Assembly: GCA_015501585.1 (NCBI GenBank)
Contig: JADNRY010000139.1
Location: 62,001 to 126,000, forward strand
DNA length: 64,000 nt
Direction: 5' to 3'
Source: Rhodocollybia butyracea
Taxonomy: Eukaryota; Basidiomycota; Agaricomycetes; Agaricales; Omphalotaceae
The position numbers were made by a program, and so were the translations under genes. Positions 45,555 to 55,547 of the stretch are shown in pieces; position 1 is the first letter of the stretch, and each line of letters starts with the position of its first letter. The notes beneath the pieces were generated by a model. The model was not told the origin of the DNA and searched no databases. It worked only from the letters and a program-made list of their open reading frames with translations.

Positions 45555-47219
45555 CTAATAAAACTGCCTGAATGCTTGCGCACCCATGGACGAAGCTCTC
45601 AGAACATCCCGTAACTCGTCTACCTTACGAAGGCCAATATTCAGCTGTCCAGCACTGAGCATAGCGTTCACCTGAGCGTCAGTAAGAACCTCCGCGTCAT
45701 GCTTTCCTAGAGCGCCTGCCCCAGGAACAGCAAAATGCAGCCAACAACTCTGAGTTTCTCCCATAGTAGGTATCCAATAATGCCACTTGAGGTTGTGACC
45801 GAGATTCCCAGATCCTTTCGGTACGAATGCAGGCTCATGAGGGTTTTCTGGATCAGTGGCAGACACAGGGTCTGGACCAGATAACACACGAACGGCTGGG
45901 ACAGAGATGATTTTTCCGGAGTAACTGACCATAACGACGCAGCTGTCGTACAGATCCATTGAAGACATTTTTGAGCCTATGATCCATGCTGCTGCTGAAA
46001 GCACTGTGTCTCCAATGACAGCCTTCACTACCACATGTATGGCCGCATCTTCATCTTCCAAAGGATATTGATCTGAGAGCGAGTCGAGTATGGCAGGTAA
46101 GCGTTGTGAGGAGAATAGATCTTTTCGATAGACGCCTTCACCACGGGGATGGACATAAGTAAGGGACTTGCCCAATGCCAATGTCAAATTGAGCAGGCGA
46201 CTTTTTAGCTCAGGCGAAAGCTGATGCAGTGGTGTCCAAGCCAGCATGCGTGGTTGATCTGAGGAGGCAGTAGAATAGTGTACAATGATGCGAGCTACAA
46301 GCCATAGGAATTGAAATGCTGTCCATAGAATTACGACGATCGATGGCTGGCTGCTGAGATTTGCATAGGTGACAAGGATAGAACTGGTACAGACCAAGGC
46401 GCCAATGCTCCATGCCACGCGCCACCAGATGAAAGTTGATCTTGGGTTACCGTGTAGACCAAGGACAACGAGGCGACGTCCACCTATGCGCTTAACAGAG
46501 GGAAGCTGACCTGTAAGCAGATCGAGGGATCCCATATGATCAGTGGGGTGTTTTTCGGTGATCAGAATGGCAACAGCGATGCTGAAAAACACACTCCAAG
46601 GCAGAGCCGTGGCAATTCCCAGAACGAGACCTCCGCTTTCCCATAAGACATATATTTCAGTAATCTTGAGCAATGAAAGAAGCATGAAGATCAAATCGAC
46701 GTGATACTTGGAAGGCGCAAAAAATCTGAGGTTGGGATAGGTGTACACAACAAGGGAGCTATCTGACGGAGGTTCGGTGGTACCTTCTAACAAAGCCGAA
46801 GTAGCCTGATCAAACGCATAAACGTCCGACATTTCATTGTCCTGGCACATGATAGCCAGAGGCGAGCCAAGCATATCTCTCACTTTCCTCCTACCGTCAA
46901 GCCGCAGGCGCATCCCAACCGCGAGATCACACGCCTTCGTGCGGAGGCCAAGTGTCTCCCGTATCCAACCGGGCATTGCAGCACCCATACATGCTCGGAT
47001 GATAGAAAAAGTTCCAAAGGCGCTCATGGCGGCCCATGATATGCCGGCAGTGCCTCGATTTCCAAGTACGAGGGACTCTGCGACCGTGGAGCCGATGAGG
47101 GTAGTGAGAGCACCGAAGTTTATGAGGCCATTGCCGAGGTTTAGATTGGAGAGAGTTGTGAGCAGGGACTCCGATGAGGACGTGGCGGAGGAGTTGGACG
47201 CAAGGTTGGACGTGGACAT
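45555..47219 (-). CDS. Multi-pass membrane protein, copy 2 (554 aa), unknown function
   Basis: A single uninterrupted frame of 554 codons without introns. The N-terminus is Ser/Asn-rich (MSTSNLASNSSATSSS). Six or so hydrophobic segments follow: around residues 35-55 (STVAESLVLG), 60-80 (WAAMSAFGTFSIIRACMGA), 175-195 (FMLLSLLKITEIYVLW), 198-220 (GLVLGIATALPWSVFF), 265-285 (AWSIGALVCTSSILVTY) and 295-315 (VVILWTAFQFLWLVARIIV). The C-terminal 230 residues are soluble, with HPRGEGVYRKDL, SAAAWIIGSKMSSMDLYDSC and HDAEVLTDAQVNAMLSAGQL. I know similar proteins only as uncharacterised agaricomycete membrane proteins. Tandem paralog of the frameshifted copy at 41.3-42.9 kb. No function is proposed. 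Confidence 0.88.
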   Translation of the reverse strand: MSTSNLASNSSATSSSESLLTTLSNLNLGNGLINFGALTTLIGSTVAESLVLGNRGTAGISWAAMSAFGTFSIIRACMGAAMPGWIRETLGLRTKACDLAVGMRLRLDGRRKVRDMLGSPLAIMCQDNEMSDVYAFDQATSALLEGTTEPPSDSSLVVYTYPNLRFFAPSKYHVDLIFMLLSLLKITEIYVLWESGGLVLGIATALPWSVFFSIAVAILITEKHPTDHMGSLDLLTGQLPSVKRIGGRRLVVLGLHGNPRSTFIWWRVAWSIGALVCTSSILVTYANLSSQPSIVVILWTAFQFLWLVARIIVHYSTASSDQPRMLAWTPLHQLSPELKSRLLNLTLALGKSLTYVHPRGEGVYRKDLFSSQRLPAILDSLSDQYPLEDEDAAIHVVVKAVIGDTVLSAAAWIIGSKMSSMDLYDSCVVMVSYSGKIISVPAVRVLSGPDPVSATDPENPHEPAFVPKGSGNLGHNLKWHYWIPTMGETQSCWLHFAVPGAGALGKHDAEVLTDAQVNAMLSAGQLNIGLRKVDELRDVLRASSMGAQAFRQFY

Positions 47220-47868
47220 GGTGGATGGAGTTTAAGGCGCGTGCCTGGTACCTCGTATTATATCTGACAGATCATTACCTTGGTACCTCCAGACTCGAGC
47301 TTCGTCAATTCAAATTTATAGGCTATCGGCTGTCCGGCTCTGAAGATCGACTATTCACTTTTGCGGACTGTGTTTGTGGAAGTATTCACCATAAGGACTG
47401 CATCGCGTACTTACAGTATACATATACCTTAAATCTAAATCCTATCATTCGAAAATCTCTGCATTTACCGAATGATCCGAAGCTGTTCACACTGTGTTTT
47501 GTTCATATCTTTTTATAGCCTTTTTATCTCGAAATGCAAGGTGTATAACGGATGGGAAGGCTTGTGACATTCTGGAGATTTAGTATAAGTAGTGCTATCC
47601 GATTAACTTATATACCAACTATTACGTTGGAAAAACTCGTATCGTATCGGTATTACTATTATATATAACGACTATTTACAACAGGCGAAAATACAAAGTG
47701 AATAGCATCATGCGAGACGTTCACCTTACAAGATACGATAAAGAAATACACGGCAAGTGAAGGATCATAGAACAAAACTAAGGCACGTACAAGAAAAAAT
47801 GCTATCATGATGACTCTTTGTGCAACTCGGCGAAAATGAGAAACGAGAAACTGGCGAATGTAGTCGTA
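47220..47868. other. Intergenic
   Basis: Upstream region of copy 2, partly alike to 42.9-43.4 kb. No gene seen. Confidence 0.4.
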
Positions 47869-49358
47869 TTAAGCGAGCGGCGCATCTTGCAAAAGAAGGG
47901 GGTCTGGGAGACCCGGGATGTGTGGAATTTCGTACTCTAGAACGAAAGTAAAACGCCAACGTACAATGATTTTCACAAGAAAAAAAAGATAACACACCTT
48001 TTGGCCCGAAGAGATATCGCAATTCTAGGCCCATTCGCTCCCTGTCCGTCAAATTATGACCCTCGAGCTTCGCTTTAATCTCCGCGCAAAGTGCGCGTTC
48101 CGCGTCGTGGTCTTCGTGGTCGTCATTGTCGTCAGTGCGTTCGGTGCGTTCAGTGTGCCCGGGCTGTAGCAGTCCTTCTTGAAGCTTTTCTTGACTACTT
48201 TGCTCGCTCTTCCTTGCATTCCTCAAACTTTCTTGTGCTTCCTTCCGAGCGTCCTCCGCTGCTTTCTCCTTTGCTGCCCGCTTTTCGCCTTCGGTACCAA
48301 GCTCCGGCACGAGATCCACGTAGAGCAACTCGACCAGTTTTCGGCTTTTTCGAGCAGAGCAAGAGCACGCGGTGACATTGTGGCATCTCCGTACTTCTGT
48401 CGATGGTGCGTTATCAGGTTCGCAGCGGCGATACAGATCAAGTAGGGGTTGAACCTATCTTCTGGACTGCGATTGGTGTGATGCCGGAAAGGGGGGAGAA
48501 TGTGCGGTTCAACTTGTTTGGATTCATGTTTTATGACGACGATCTCCTGGTCGATGACTTGCGTGAAGAGGTACAAATTATCTGGTTGCCGGATCAGTAA
48601 TTGCTGGTCGAATGGCAGAAAGTGGGTCGGGATGAGAAGAGCGACATCGTATGTGAACTTGGCCCATAATTCATCATCGATTACATCCTACACGGGCTTA
48701 GTACTGAATCCAACATGCCAATAGCGCTAGCAGAATCATACCATTAGCTGTCGAACACGTCGAGGAACGTGGCCAGATTTATTCATTGCACGCTGCCAGA
48801 CGTTATTCTGTTTTTCCACAATGGCGATGAGCGCGTCGAGCATCGAGTCGGACGGGACATAAGCAAAGATGCCATATCTATCAAACATAGGAAGAAGTTC
48901 GTCGGCGACTGCGCGTTGTCAATAAAGAAAGAAAGACAGATAACAGAGCGAAAGCGACGAACAGCACATCAAATTCGAGTGGTGCTCTAGGGTAAAGCCC
49001 TTGAAAGCTTTTGGGACAATACCCAGCTCGAACAACGCGTTTGCCTGGAATCCTTTGAGTAATATTTTGGGAGAAAGAAAAAGCCCAGTGTACCACATCC
49101 AGAGCCTTTGTCTTGTCGTCACAAGCTGGATTTACGATACGCCCTTTCTTGGCTCCCAACGTGATGTTCCGGGTTAGGAGATCGCCATAGTCGAGGTTCA
49201 ATAAAGTTTCAAACGATCCGTAGCTCCTAGGCGCGTCCGAGTCAGTTTGAATGCCTGGTAGAGTTTCAGGAGGTGAAAGGCCGTGTAGCTTAAATAAAGA
49301 GCTGAGCATAGCGAGGATGGGAATCTTCGTTAAGTTCGGGATTTTCTTGGCTCGCCAT
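47869..49358 (-). pseudogene. Unknown multi-exon gene with frameshifts
   Basis: Successive coding-like blocks on the minus strand: MASQENPELNEDSHPRYAQL (from ATG 49358), then GDLLTRNITLGAKKGRIVN and TKALDVVHWAFSFSQNI, then ANALFELGIVPKAFKGFTL, then VADELLPMFDRYGIFAYV, then DELWAKFTYDVALLIPTHFL and NLYLFTQVIDQEIVVIKHES. An acidic/basic coiled segment (EKRAAKEKAAEDARKEAQES) and LELRYLFGPK follow. A 60-nt-class intron then leads to a last exon EYEIPHIPGLPDPLLLQD with stop at 47869. Neighbouring blocks are in different frames without room for introns, for example at AAAGG near 49.05 kb and AAAA near 48.33 kb. I do not recognise the family. Either a decayed gene or a sequence with base errors. Confidence 0.5.
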
Positions 49359-50002
49359 GAGAGATTCAGTCAACGTTCGATAGACGCTTGAACAAGACAT
49401 GATTAGATATTAGCAAATTGATTGTATCAGCGTGTGAAATCGCTTATTTAGGAACTTAAATCTATACAGCTGGATGAGGCTGGATGGCGCTGGATTGCAG
49501 CTTGATTTTGGGAAACAATTCACCCTGTATCTGACTATAGCATACAAATGATACATACCCCAATCGCCCACTCCAGACTCCGATGTATCTTGGCTGGATC
49601 TAGTGGTCCCGGTCAACGTTCAAAGTTAATTCTGGTAAATCGATTGCGTACCTCGTTCAAACTGACGGAGACGCGAATCAGTAACTCAAGTGTTGAATAT
49701 TGAATATAGCCATCATCGAGATCCTAGATTCAAGGTTACTCTACTCAGTCGCACTGCATTGGTGTCCACAAAAATACGTACGACTTTTACAACTAGTACC
49801 GCGTCCCAGGACCTCATAAATCTCAGCTCTACCATTTCTTACGAAACCTTTTCTTTAATTTTTGTGGCCCACAGAAATATCTTCAATAGCCTATGGACGT
49901 TGGAGGTCCACATGTACACGCTCATACGTTGAGCGAAAATATTGGGAAAATTGGCGCGCGCTGCACTAAGCGCTCAGGGATCGTTCCTTGTTTGTTGCCG
50001 TC

Positions 50003-51775
50003 ATGTCCTCGCCTATCGAACTCCCTGACGATGTTCTTTTCAATATCGTTAAGTTTCTGCGACCACCAGATATATTCTCCGTTCGAAAGGTGAGCTACAA
50101 TCATGCTTTTGATTGTATCTGGGCCAATGCAGTGCAGACTTGTAAACGGTTACAAGCAATCACGATGGACCGACACGTCTGGATTGCCGCATACAAATGC
50201 TCTGAAAACGACTTTTCCCCGTCGTCGATCTGGCGTCGCAGACTGTAGGAAATCTGGAACGTGTTTTAATACGTTCTTGTCGACTGAATAATCTCTGGGT
50301 AAACCCTTCTGCGAAACCTGTTTGCAAAAAAGTCTGGTCAATTGATAGCTCTGCCTACGGTGGAATCGGTCATGAGATGGAATTTGTCGAAATCTACCAA
50401 GGCCGCTACCTCGTTCTCCGGCACGAGAAGGTAATCCTTGTCTTTGACCTCCAGACGAAACATGAGATCTTCAGATATAACGCACCCATGGATGAGTTAT
50501 TTGATTTCTTATGGTTAGATGTTGGTCGGAACAAAATAGTGGATGACAACCCTTCAGACTTTTTTCTCCCATTTTGGACTTCAAAATCGACGTACGTCTG
50601 TTTCTTGTTCTTAGCTTTCTCATATTTTCAACTGTAGCTGCAGGAATATGTCATCGGTTAAAATCAGCCGTTTGGGAGCTGTATCTATCGTCGACCTCCC
50701 GGCTTTCAACCCTGAAAACGTATTTCACTTGTCTGGCAACGAGTTTGCTATTTTTGCTACTTTACAAGATTATATGACCGGAAGCCAACAAGCGGTACAT
50801 TTTCCATCACAAATGGTCTATCCTCTTCATTCTGGACTCATGGTATGTTTTTTATGCACTTCATCCTTGGCACGAGGGTCTGTAGGGCCGAACTCGCTCG
50901 AAATTTAGATTGATTACAATATCTTTTCGGACCCAGTCTTCCTACCAGGGGGATATGTTCTTGTATCTTTCGACTTTTTCGACCGACCCTCTGACCATCA
51001 CTTCGAACTCTATCGCCTATCGTGCCACATTGAGGGGATGCCTCTTATGCCAACTCATCGAGGTTGTTTCGTTTGCGAAGATGTCGACCGTGTCAGTCTT
51101 CTATCCTCGGATATCACTTTGGGCGACCGCTCTGAATTGACCGGGCGTATATGGATCTTCATGCACCTGACAGGGGGCCACAACAACAACAGCTACAGTG
51201 CATTACACTTTCTGCAGATGGATGCCTGACTTTTTCGGAGGTGTCCCACCGCGATTCGCTACATGAGCTACAATTAACTGTGCATTCGGCGGGAAAGAGT
51301 CGGGGTACTGCTTGGGAACATAGCGAAGGGAAGTCAGGGGGAAGCCGCGCTGGCTCCTGTGTCAGGTTTCGATTGACTCAGGAGAACCTCTCGTTTGCAC
51401 CGGTGCCCAATTGGATGTGGACAAGATTGGGATGCATTCAGTAGAGGTTTCTCAAGGTTACCTCGTCACTAGGGAGCTTGGGGGTGAAATAAATATCGTG
51501 GATCTGGTTTGATCTGGTTTCCTACTAGCCGGTAATACAGATACCTTAAGTCTGATATCGACGTTTCTTCGAATCTTTGCTTCGCATCACTTCAAATCCG
51601 GCGAGCATGGCGAGCAAAGGCCTCCTTCTGACTTGATCGGCACGACAACAGGTTTTACGCCAGCGACAAAGCTCCAGATTACTGTTTACTTTCTTACCGC
51701 CATCCTGGATCTCACTCACGTCGCTTCTATCATACAACCTCTTATTAACCCAGCGATCTCAGCGCTCAACGCATG
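50003..51775 (+). pseudogene. F-box protein gene, broken
   Basis: ATG at 50003 begins MSSPIELPDDVLFNIVKFLR, then PPDIFSVRK. A 48-nt intron (GTGAGC to GTGCAG) rejoins at TCKRLQAITMDRHVWIAAY: a typical N-terminal F-box, the part that binds Skp1 in SCF ubiquitin ligases. The frame stops after SIWRRRL. It resumes in another frame with LERVLIRSCRLNNLWVNPS, then GRYLVLRHEKVILVFDLQT and a further intron near 50.59-50.64 kb to RLGAVSIVDLPAFNPENVF. Later parts (about 50.9-51.23 kb) include LTGRIWIFMHLTGGHN. At 51501-51520 an exact 10-bp tandem duplication (GATCTGGTTT twice) adds another frame break. F-box proteins of this type usually carry a propeller-like C-terminal half. Probably non-functional. 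Confidence 0.68.
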
Positions 51776-51799
51776 TTTGATCAAACCGGAGTGGTGTTG

Positions 51800-52590
51800 A
51801 AGAAATGACACTAGTAGAGCAGGTCTGATGAATGAGATGAGATAGAGCAACGAACGAAAAGAATAGAACGAGGCCTAGGAGCTAAAATCATCCACCGAGT
51901 TATGAATCTCAGAGCGTATTATATAAATGTCAATATGTATCCAGGAACTCACTGGTCTTGTAAAAAAGTGTTTTTAGGTGCCAGCTCATCCTCTTAAGTA
52001 CCTACTTTAGTATATGCAATCTTTATACCCTACAGTAAGGAAGAGATGCTAAATGCTTAGTCCGCTATGTGGAGTCACTGGACCACAAGTTCATTTCCTT
52101 CGGGCAAGGAAGAGGAGGAATGTACGCGTAACGGATAAGCCGGTGGATGCAAGCACGGCACTGAGATTGGTTTTGGCCGTAACCAACCCCCCAGGTAAAG
52201 GACTGTCACCGACGCGATGGAATATGCATTGAAATATAGACCGCCAAGCCTAACTTCCTCCGAGTCCTATCCTACTTCACTTATGCTAGACTTTGCTTCC
52301 ATGACTATGTATCTAACCGAATGCTGTCCCCTTTTGTGATATGGGGCCTTTGACACTCTCTGGTATACGTTGTCTCTTGTCGCTAGTAAATGGGCACTTG
52401 AAGTAAATGCCACTCCTCTTTTCATCTCTAGCGAGTACCGTCGATGATCAATAACAACAACCCACTCCTACTGTATTCCGAAGTAGCCTTCGATGTACGT
52501 CGTATATCTAGGCATAGATGAGGCGAATGGATTTACAGCACCTCAGTTGCAAGCCCTCCTAAAGTTCCGGCGTTCAAGCACTTGTAGCAT
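51800..52590. other. Intergenic
   Basis: No gene seen. Confidence 0.4.
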
Positions 52591-52597
52591 GTCCGAG

Positions 52598-53719
52598 TCA
52601 TGGAATAACCTTCTTCTCCTCCTTGACTTCAACGACTCTACGTTTAATTTGCGTCCTAAACTCAGTTGTGAGTTTGCTCCATTCATCGAGCTCTGCCCCC
52701 AGTATTCCTGTATCTGATGGAAATTCCCCCCAAGGTTTGCCCTCGAAAGGTTCAAACCCGTCCCAGGGTTTCCTGCCTTTGCTAAAGGCAAAATACGGCT
52801 TCTCAAACTCCAGGACATCCAGCGTTGTTTTGCCCTCCGCATAATAAAACTCTTCTACAAAATCGTATAAAGAACACCAGAGAAAACCAGATCCAAGAGC
52901 AAGTACTCACTACCCATTGCTATGTACCCAGAACATGGTTCTGACCAACATTCCGGGACCAGCCCGGTGAGCTCTAACCAGACCCGTTGCCGACCTTTAG
53001 GCACATCCAGTGGTACATAGGAGCCTTTGAAGGTTATTTCCGGTTCTTCTTTTAATTCCGCTATGCGCTCGAGCACCGAGATGACGAATTTTTTGTCTTT
53101 GTTTCCAATGTTGTCGTTTGGGTGGCTTTACCCTCTGGGTCAAGGAAGTTGATGGTGATGGGATGTTTCTGGCAAGATGTGGGTATCAGGTATAGTATGA
53201 TTAATCCAATAAACAGTTACCGTTTGCAAGGTCAATGGCCGACTGAAGGGACGTTTCTGGAAAGATGTAGGTTTTAGGCTGGTTTTAGGTCTAGTATATT
53301 ATTAACCCCGTGATTACTTACTGGCTTGGGCGGTAATTTAGTATCGATACCAGGACTAAGGGGCGTTTCTGGAAAGAGGTGGGCCGGGGTATTAGATATA
53401 GTATAATTCACCCAGTCAACGCCTACCTTTTCGTTCTTGGAGGGATTACAGCAAGATGTTAGATATAGTATGATTAGCCCAGCAAACACTTACCGCTGGT
53501 GGCGGCGGCGGTGGCGATTTATTCTGGATGGGATGCTCCTGGCAAGATGTGGGTACCAAGTATAGCACAATTAATCTAGTAAACACTTACAGGTTCTTGC
53601 ACCACCGCCGCCGGTGGCGGCTTCTCTGGTGATCCAGGTGTCTTTGACAGCACTGGAATGGAGCACACAAGAAGCACGGAGCTAGCTATGACGGTAAAGA
53701 GAAGAAGAACCCAGCGCAT
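52598..53719 (-). CDS. Secreted or anchored protein with tandem mini-exons, probably frameshifted
   Basis: Exon 1 (53719-53591) encodes MRWVLLLFTVIASSVLLVCS, a signal peptide or anchor, and a Pro-rich segment. Small exons follow at 53538-53494 (45 nt), 53435-53427 (9 nt), 53368-53322 (47 nt) and 53256-53221 (36 nt). Then comes a longer exon from 53168 (KHPITINFLDPEGK, ISVLERIAELKEEPEITFKG, RQRVWLELTGLVPECW) to a phase-1 donor at 52914. The last exon is 52854-52598 (EFYYAEGKTTLDVLEFEKPY, PWDGFEPFEGKPWGEF, stop after EEKKVIP). The short introns are near-identical copies of one another, so exon and intron were multiplied together. The 47-nt exon is out of phase, and one base appears missing near a CCC run after FLDPEGK. 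The family is unknown. Confidence 0.55.
53168..53590 (-). repeat. Tandem exon-intron repeat, about 90-110-bp units
   Basis: Introns share GTAAGTGTTTA(C/T)TGG, TTAATCATACTATA and end CATCTTGCCAG or CTTTCCAG. Most of the exons start with codons for (K/E)-(H/R)-P. Four to five units. The exact number depends on whether the 9-nt exon is real. Confidence 0.7.
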
Positions 53720-54620
53720 TTTTGAGAGTTGTATTGCGTATAACAGGTTGACCGGCAAGCTGTATTCGCTGAGTGGGGGACTGAACCGGCAGAACGAGTG
53801 GAACATTTTGATCCCCAAGTTGCTTTTATAATGATCTGTAGTCTTCTGTAGTAGATGCGAAAAGATGCGAAACCGTACAGATCAGTCCCGCCCTGAGCGA
53901 TTCGAGCACGTTTCGGATCGATCAATAGATGTTCGCTTCGCCGTAAGTAGGGTAGCCTAGGGTAGCCTAGGGTGGTGTGGTCACTGCTGTGGTGTTCCGC
54001 AAGGGAACAGCCGGCTCTCGCCACACTGCCCCGCCACAGCAATCTTGACCTGCAGACACCTGCAGAGCGGGCTGAGGGAGAAAAGAGAGAACAAGGTCAT
54101 TGCACATACTAGGCTACTCCCAGTGAAGGCCTGATGCACGACGACTCTCTTCCTCGTAAATGTTAACGAACCTAGCCATCGGGAGTCTTAGCGTTATCAC
54201 GCAATTTTCAACGAACGTTTGGAGCCATTCGAATTTCAACTTTGAACAACGCGTTGCGCAGAAACTGAGATCAAGAACTTCGGTTGTGTAGGGTCGTGTT
54301 CGTCAAACGCCATGAATTGGAAATAGAAACCTTGGCGTCGACGATCTTCTCTTTGGAAGTTGAGCTTGCTGCTTGTGCCGCTGCTGGGACTGGCTGTTCC
54401 ACGGTGTGATTATTTCATGTCATACTTAACTTAGAACCAACCTTGAACCTTGAAGCTCGTGAAGCTTGACCAGGACCTTTCATCGACATCGCTCCTTCCG
54501 GGCGTAAGTAGGAAGGAGCCTAGTGGATCGATATCAGCTGTCGGCCCTTTTTGTGGTACCTACATACATAGTGTAGCCTTAGGTTAAATCCCTCCACCGC
54601 TCCCACAACCTCCTAATGGT
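53720..54620. other. Intergenic
   Basis: No gene seen. A small tandem duplication, GGTAGCCTAG x 2, lies at about 53.95 kb. Confidence 0.4.
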
Positions 54621-54629
54621 GGACCTGGT

Positions 54630-55310
54630 TGGAATGAAATGAAATTTATCGAGACTGCTACCTCGTTTTCCGGCATGTGGATGAGAAGGTAATATGTAAT
54701 TGTTGTCTTTGACCTCACAAGCATGATGTCTCCCGACTCAGGTTCTGCGACCCGAAGCCTACTAGTACGAGCGGTGCACCTTCCACCTGCTCCAAATTTA
54801 ACAATATTCTCTGACCATCACTTCGCGCTGTATCGCCTCTCGTGCCACGCTGCGGGGACGCCTCTGTTGTACTCATCGAGGTCGTTCCGTTTGTAGTGAG
54901 GTGTCTTCTATCACTTTGAAACTCTGAATTAACTGGAAGATGCGCCTGTAGATCAGGGGCTGCAGCAAAGAGGAACGGAACACAAATATCGTGGATCTTG
55001 TTTCCTAGCTGGTTATCTTGGTCGTCACTGAATTCAATGTATCTGATATCGACGCGTTTATCTGATTTTCTGGCTTCAAGTCAGAGATTCCCATGCCGAG
55101 GATCATCTTGATCCGAACAGTTCAAATCTGGCAAGCGCGCGGAGCACGGACCGCCTCCTTCTGACTTGACCACGACAACAGGTTATGCGCCAGCGATAAC
55201 GCTCCAGAACACTGTTTACTTGCTTACTGCTACCCTGAATTTGATCTCATTCGCGTCGCTTCTGCTATACTACCTCTTATTAGCTCGGCGATCTCAGCGC
55301 TCGGCCTATC
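54630..55310 (+). pseudogene. Relic second copy of the F-box gene 3' half
   Basis: Three blocks align in order with the gene at 50.4-51.8 kb. GAAATTTATCGAGACTGCTA near 54.65 kb matches about 50.38 kb. CTGACCATCACTTCG near 54.81 kb matches about 50.99 kb. 54.98-55.30 kb matches 51.49-51.77 kb, with shared strings such as CGCCTCCTTCTGACTTGA-like and GCGATCTCAGCGCTC. Large segments between blocks are missing and no frame is open. It is a decayed direct duplicate. Confidence 0.65.
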
Positions 55311-55547
55311 GGATAGCCACTTGTAGCCACTTGTAAGTTGCCACCATTGAACCTCTGTCAGAACCTAGGAATCGATAATAATTTCTGGTATTTTTTTTTT
55401 TCGATTTTTAGCAGCGCGCGTTATAATCAACTCGTAATTCCTCAGTCTTTACTCGCTGCTGCTGAAACGGTCCTTACTTGTCGGCAACTCAAGGTCCAAG
55501 AAACAGGACATAAGCTCGCAATTGAAGGAATCATTTGAGGAGAGAAG

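Noticed and set aside
48091..48445. Plus-strand frames at 48.1-48.45 kb
   Set aside because: They are shadows of the minus-strand charged coiled segment (KRAAKEKAAEDARKEAQE).
53274..53489. 71-codon minus-strand frame as an independent small gene
   Set aside because: It is a read-through of the repeated introns and mini-exons of the 52.6-53.7 kb gene.
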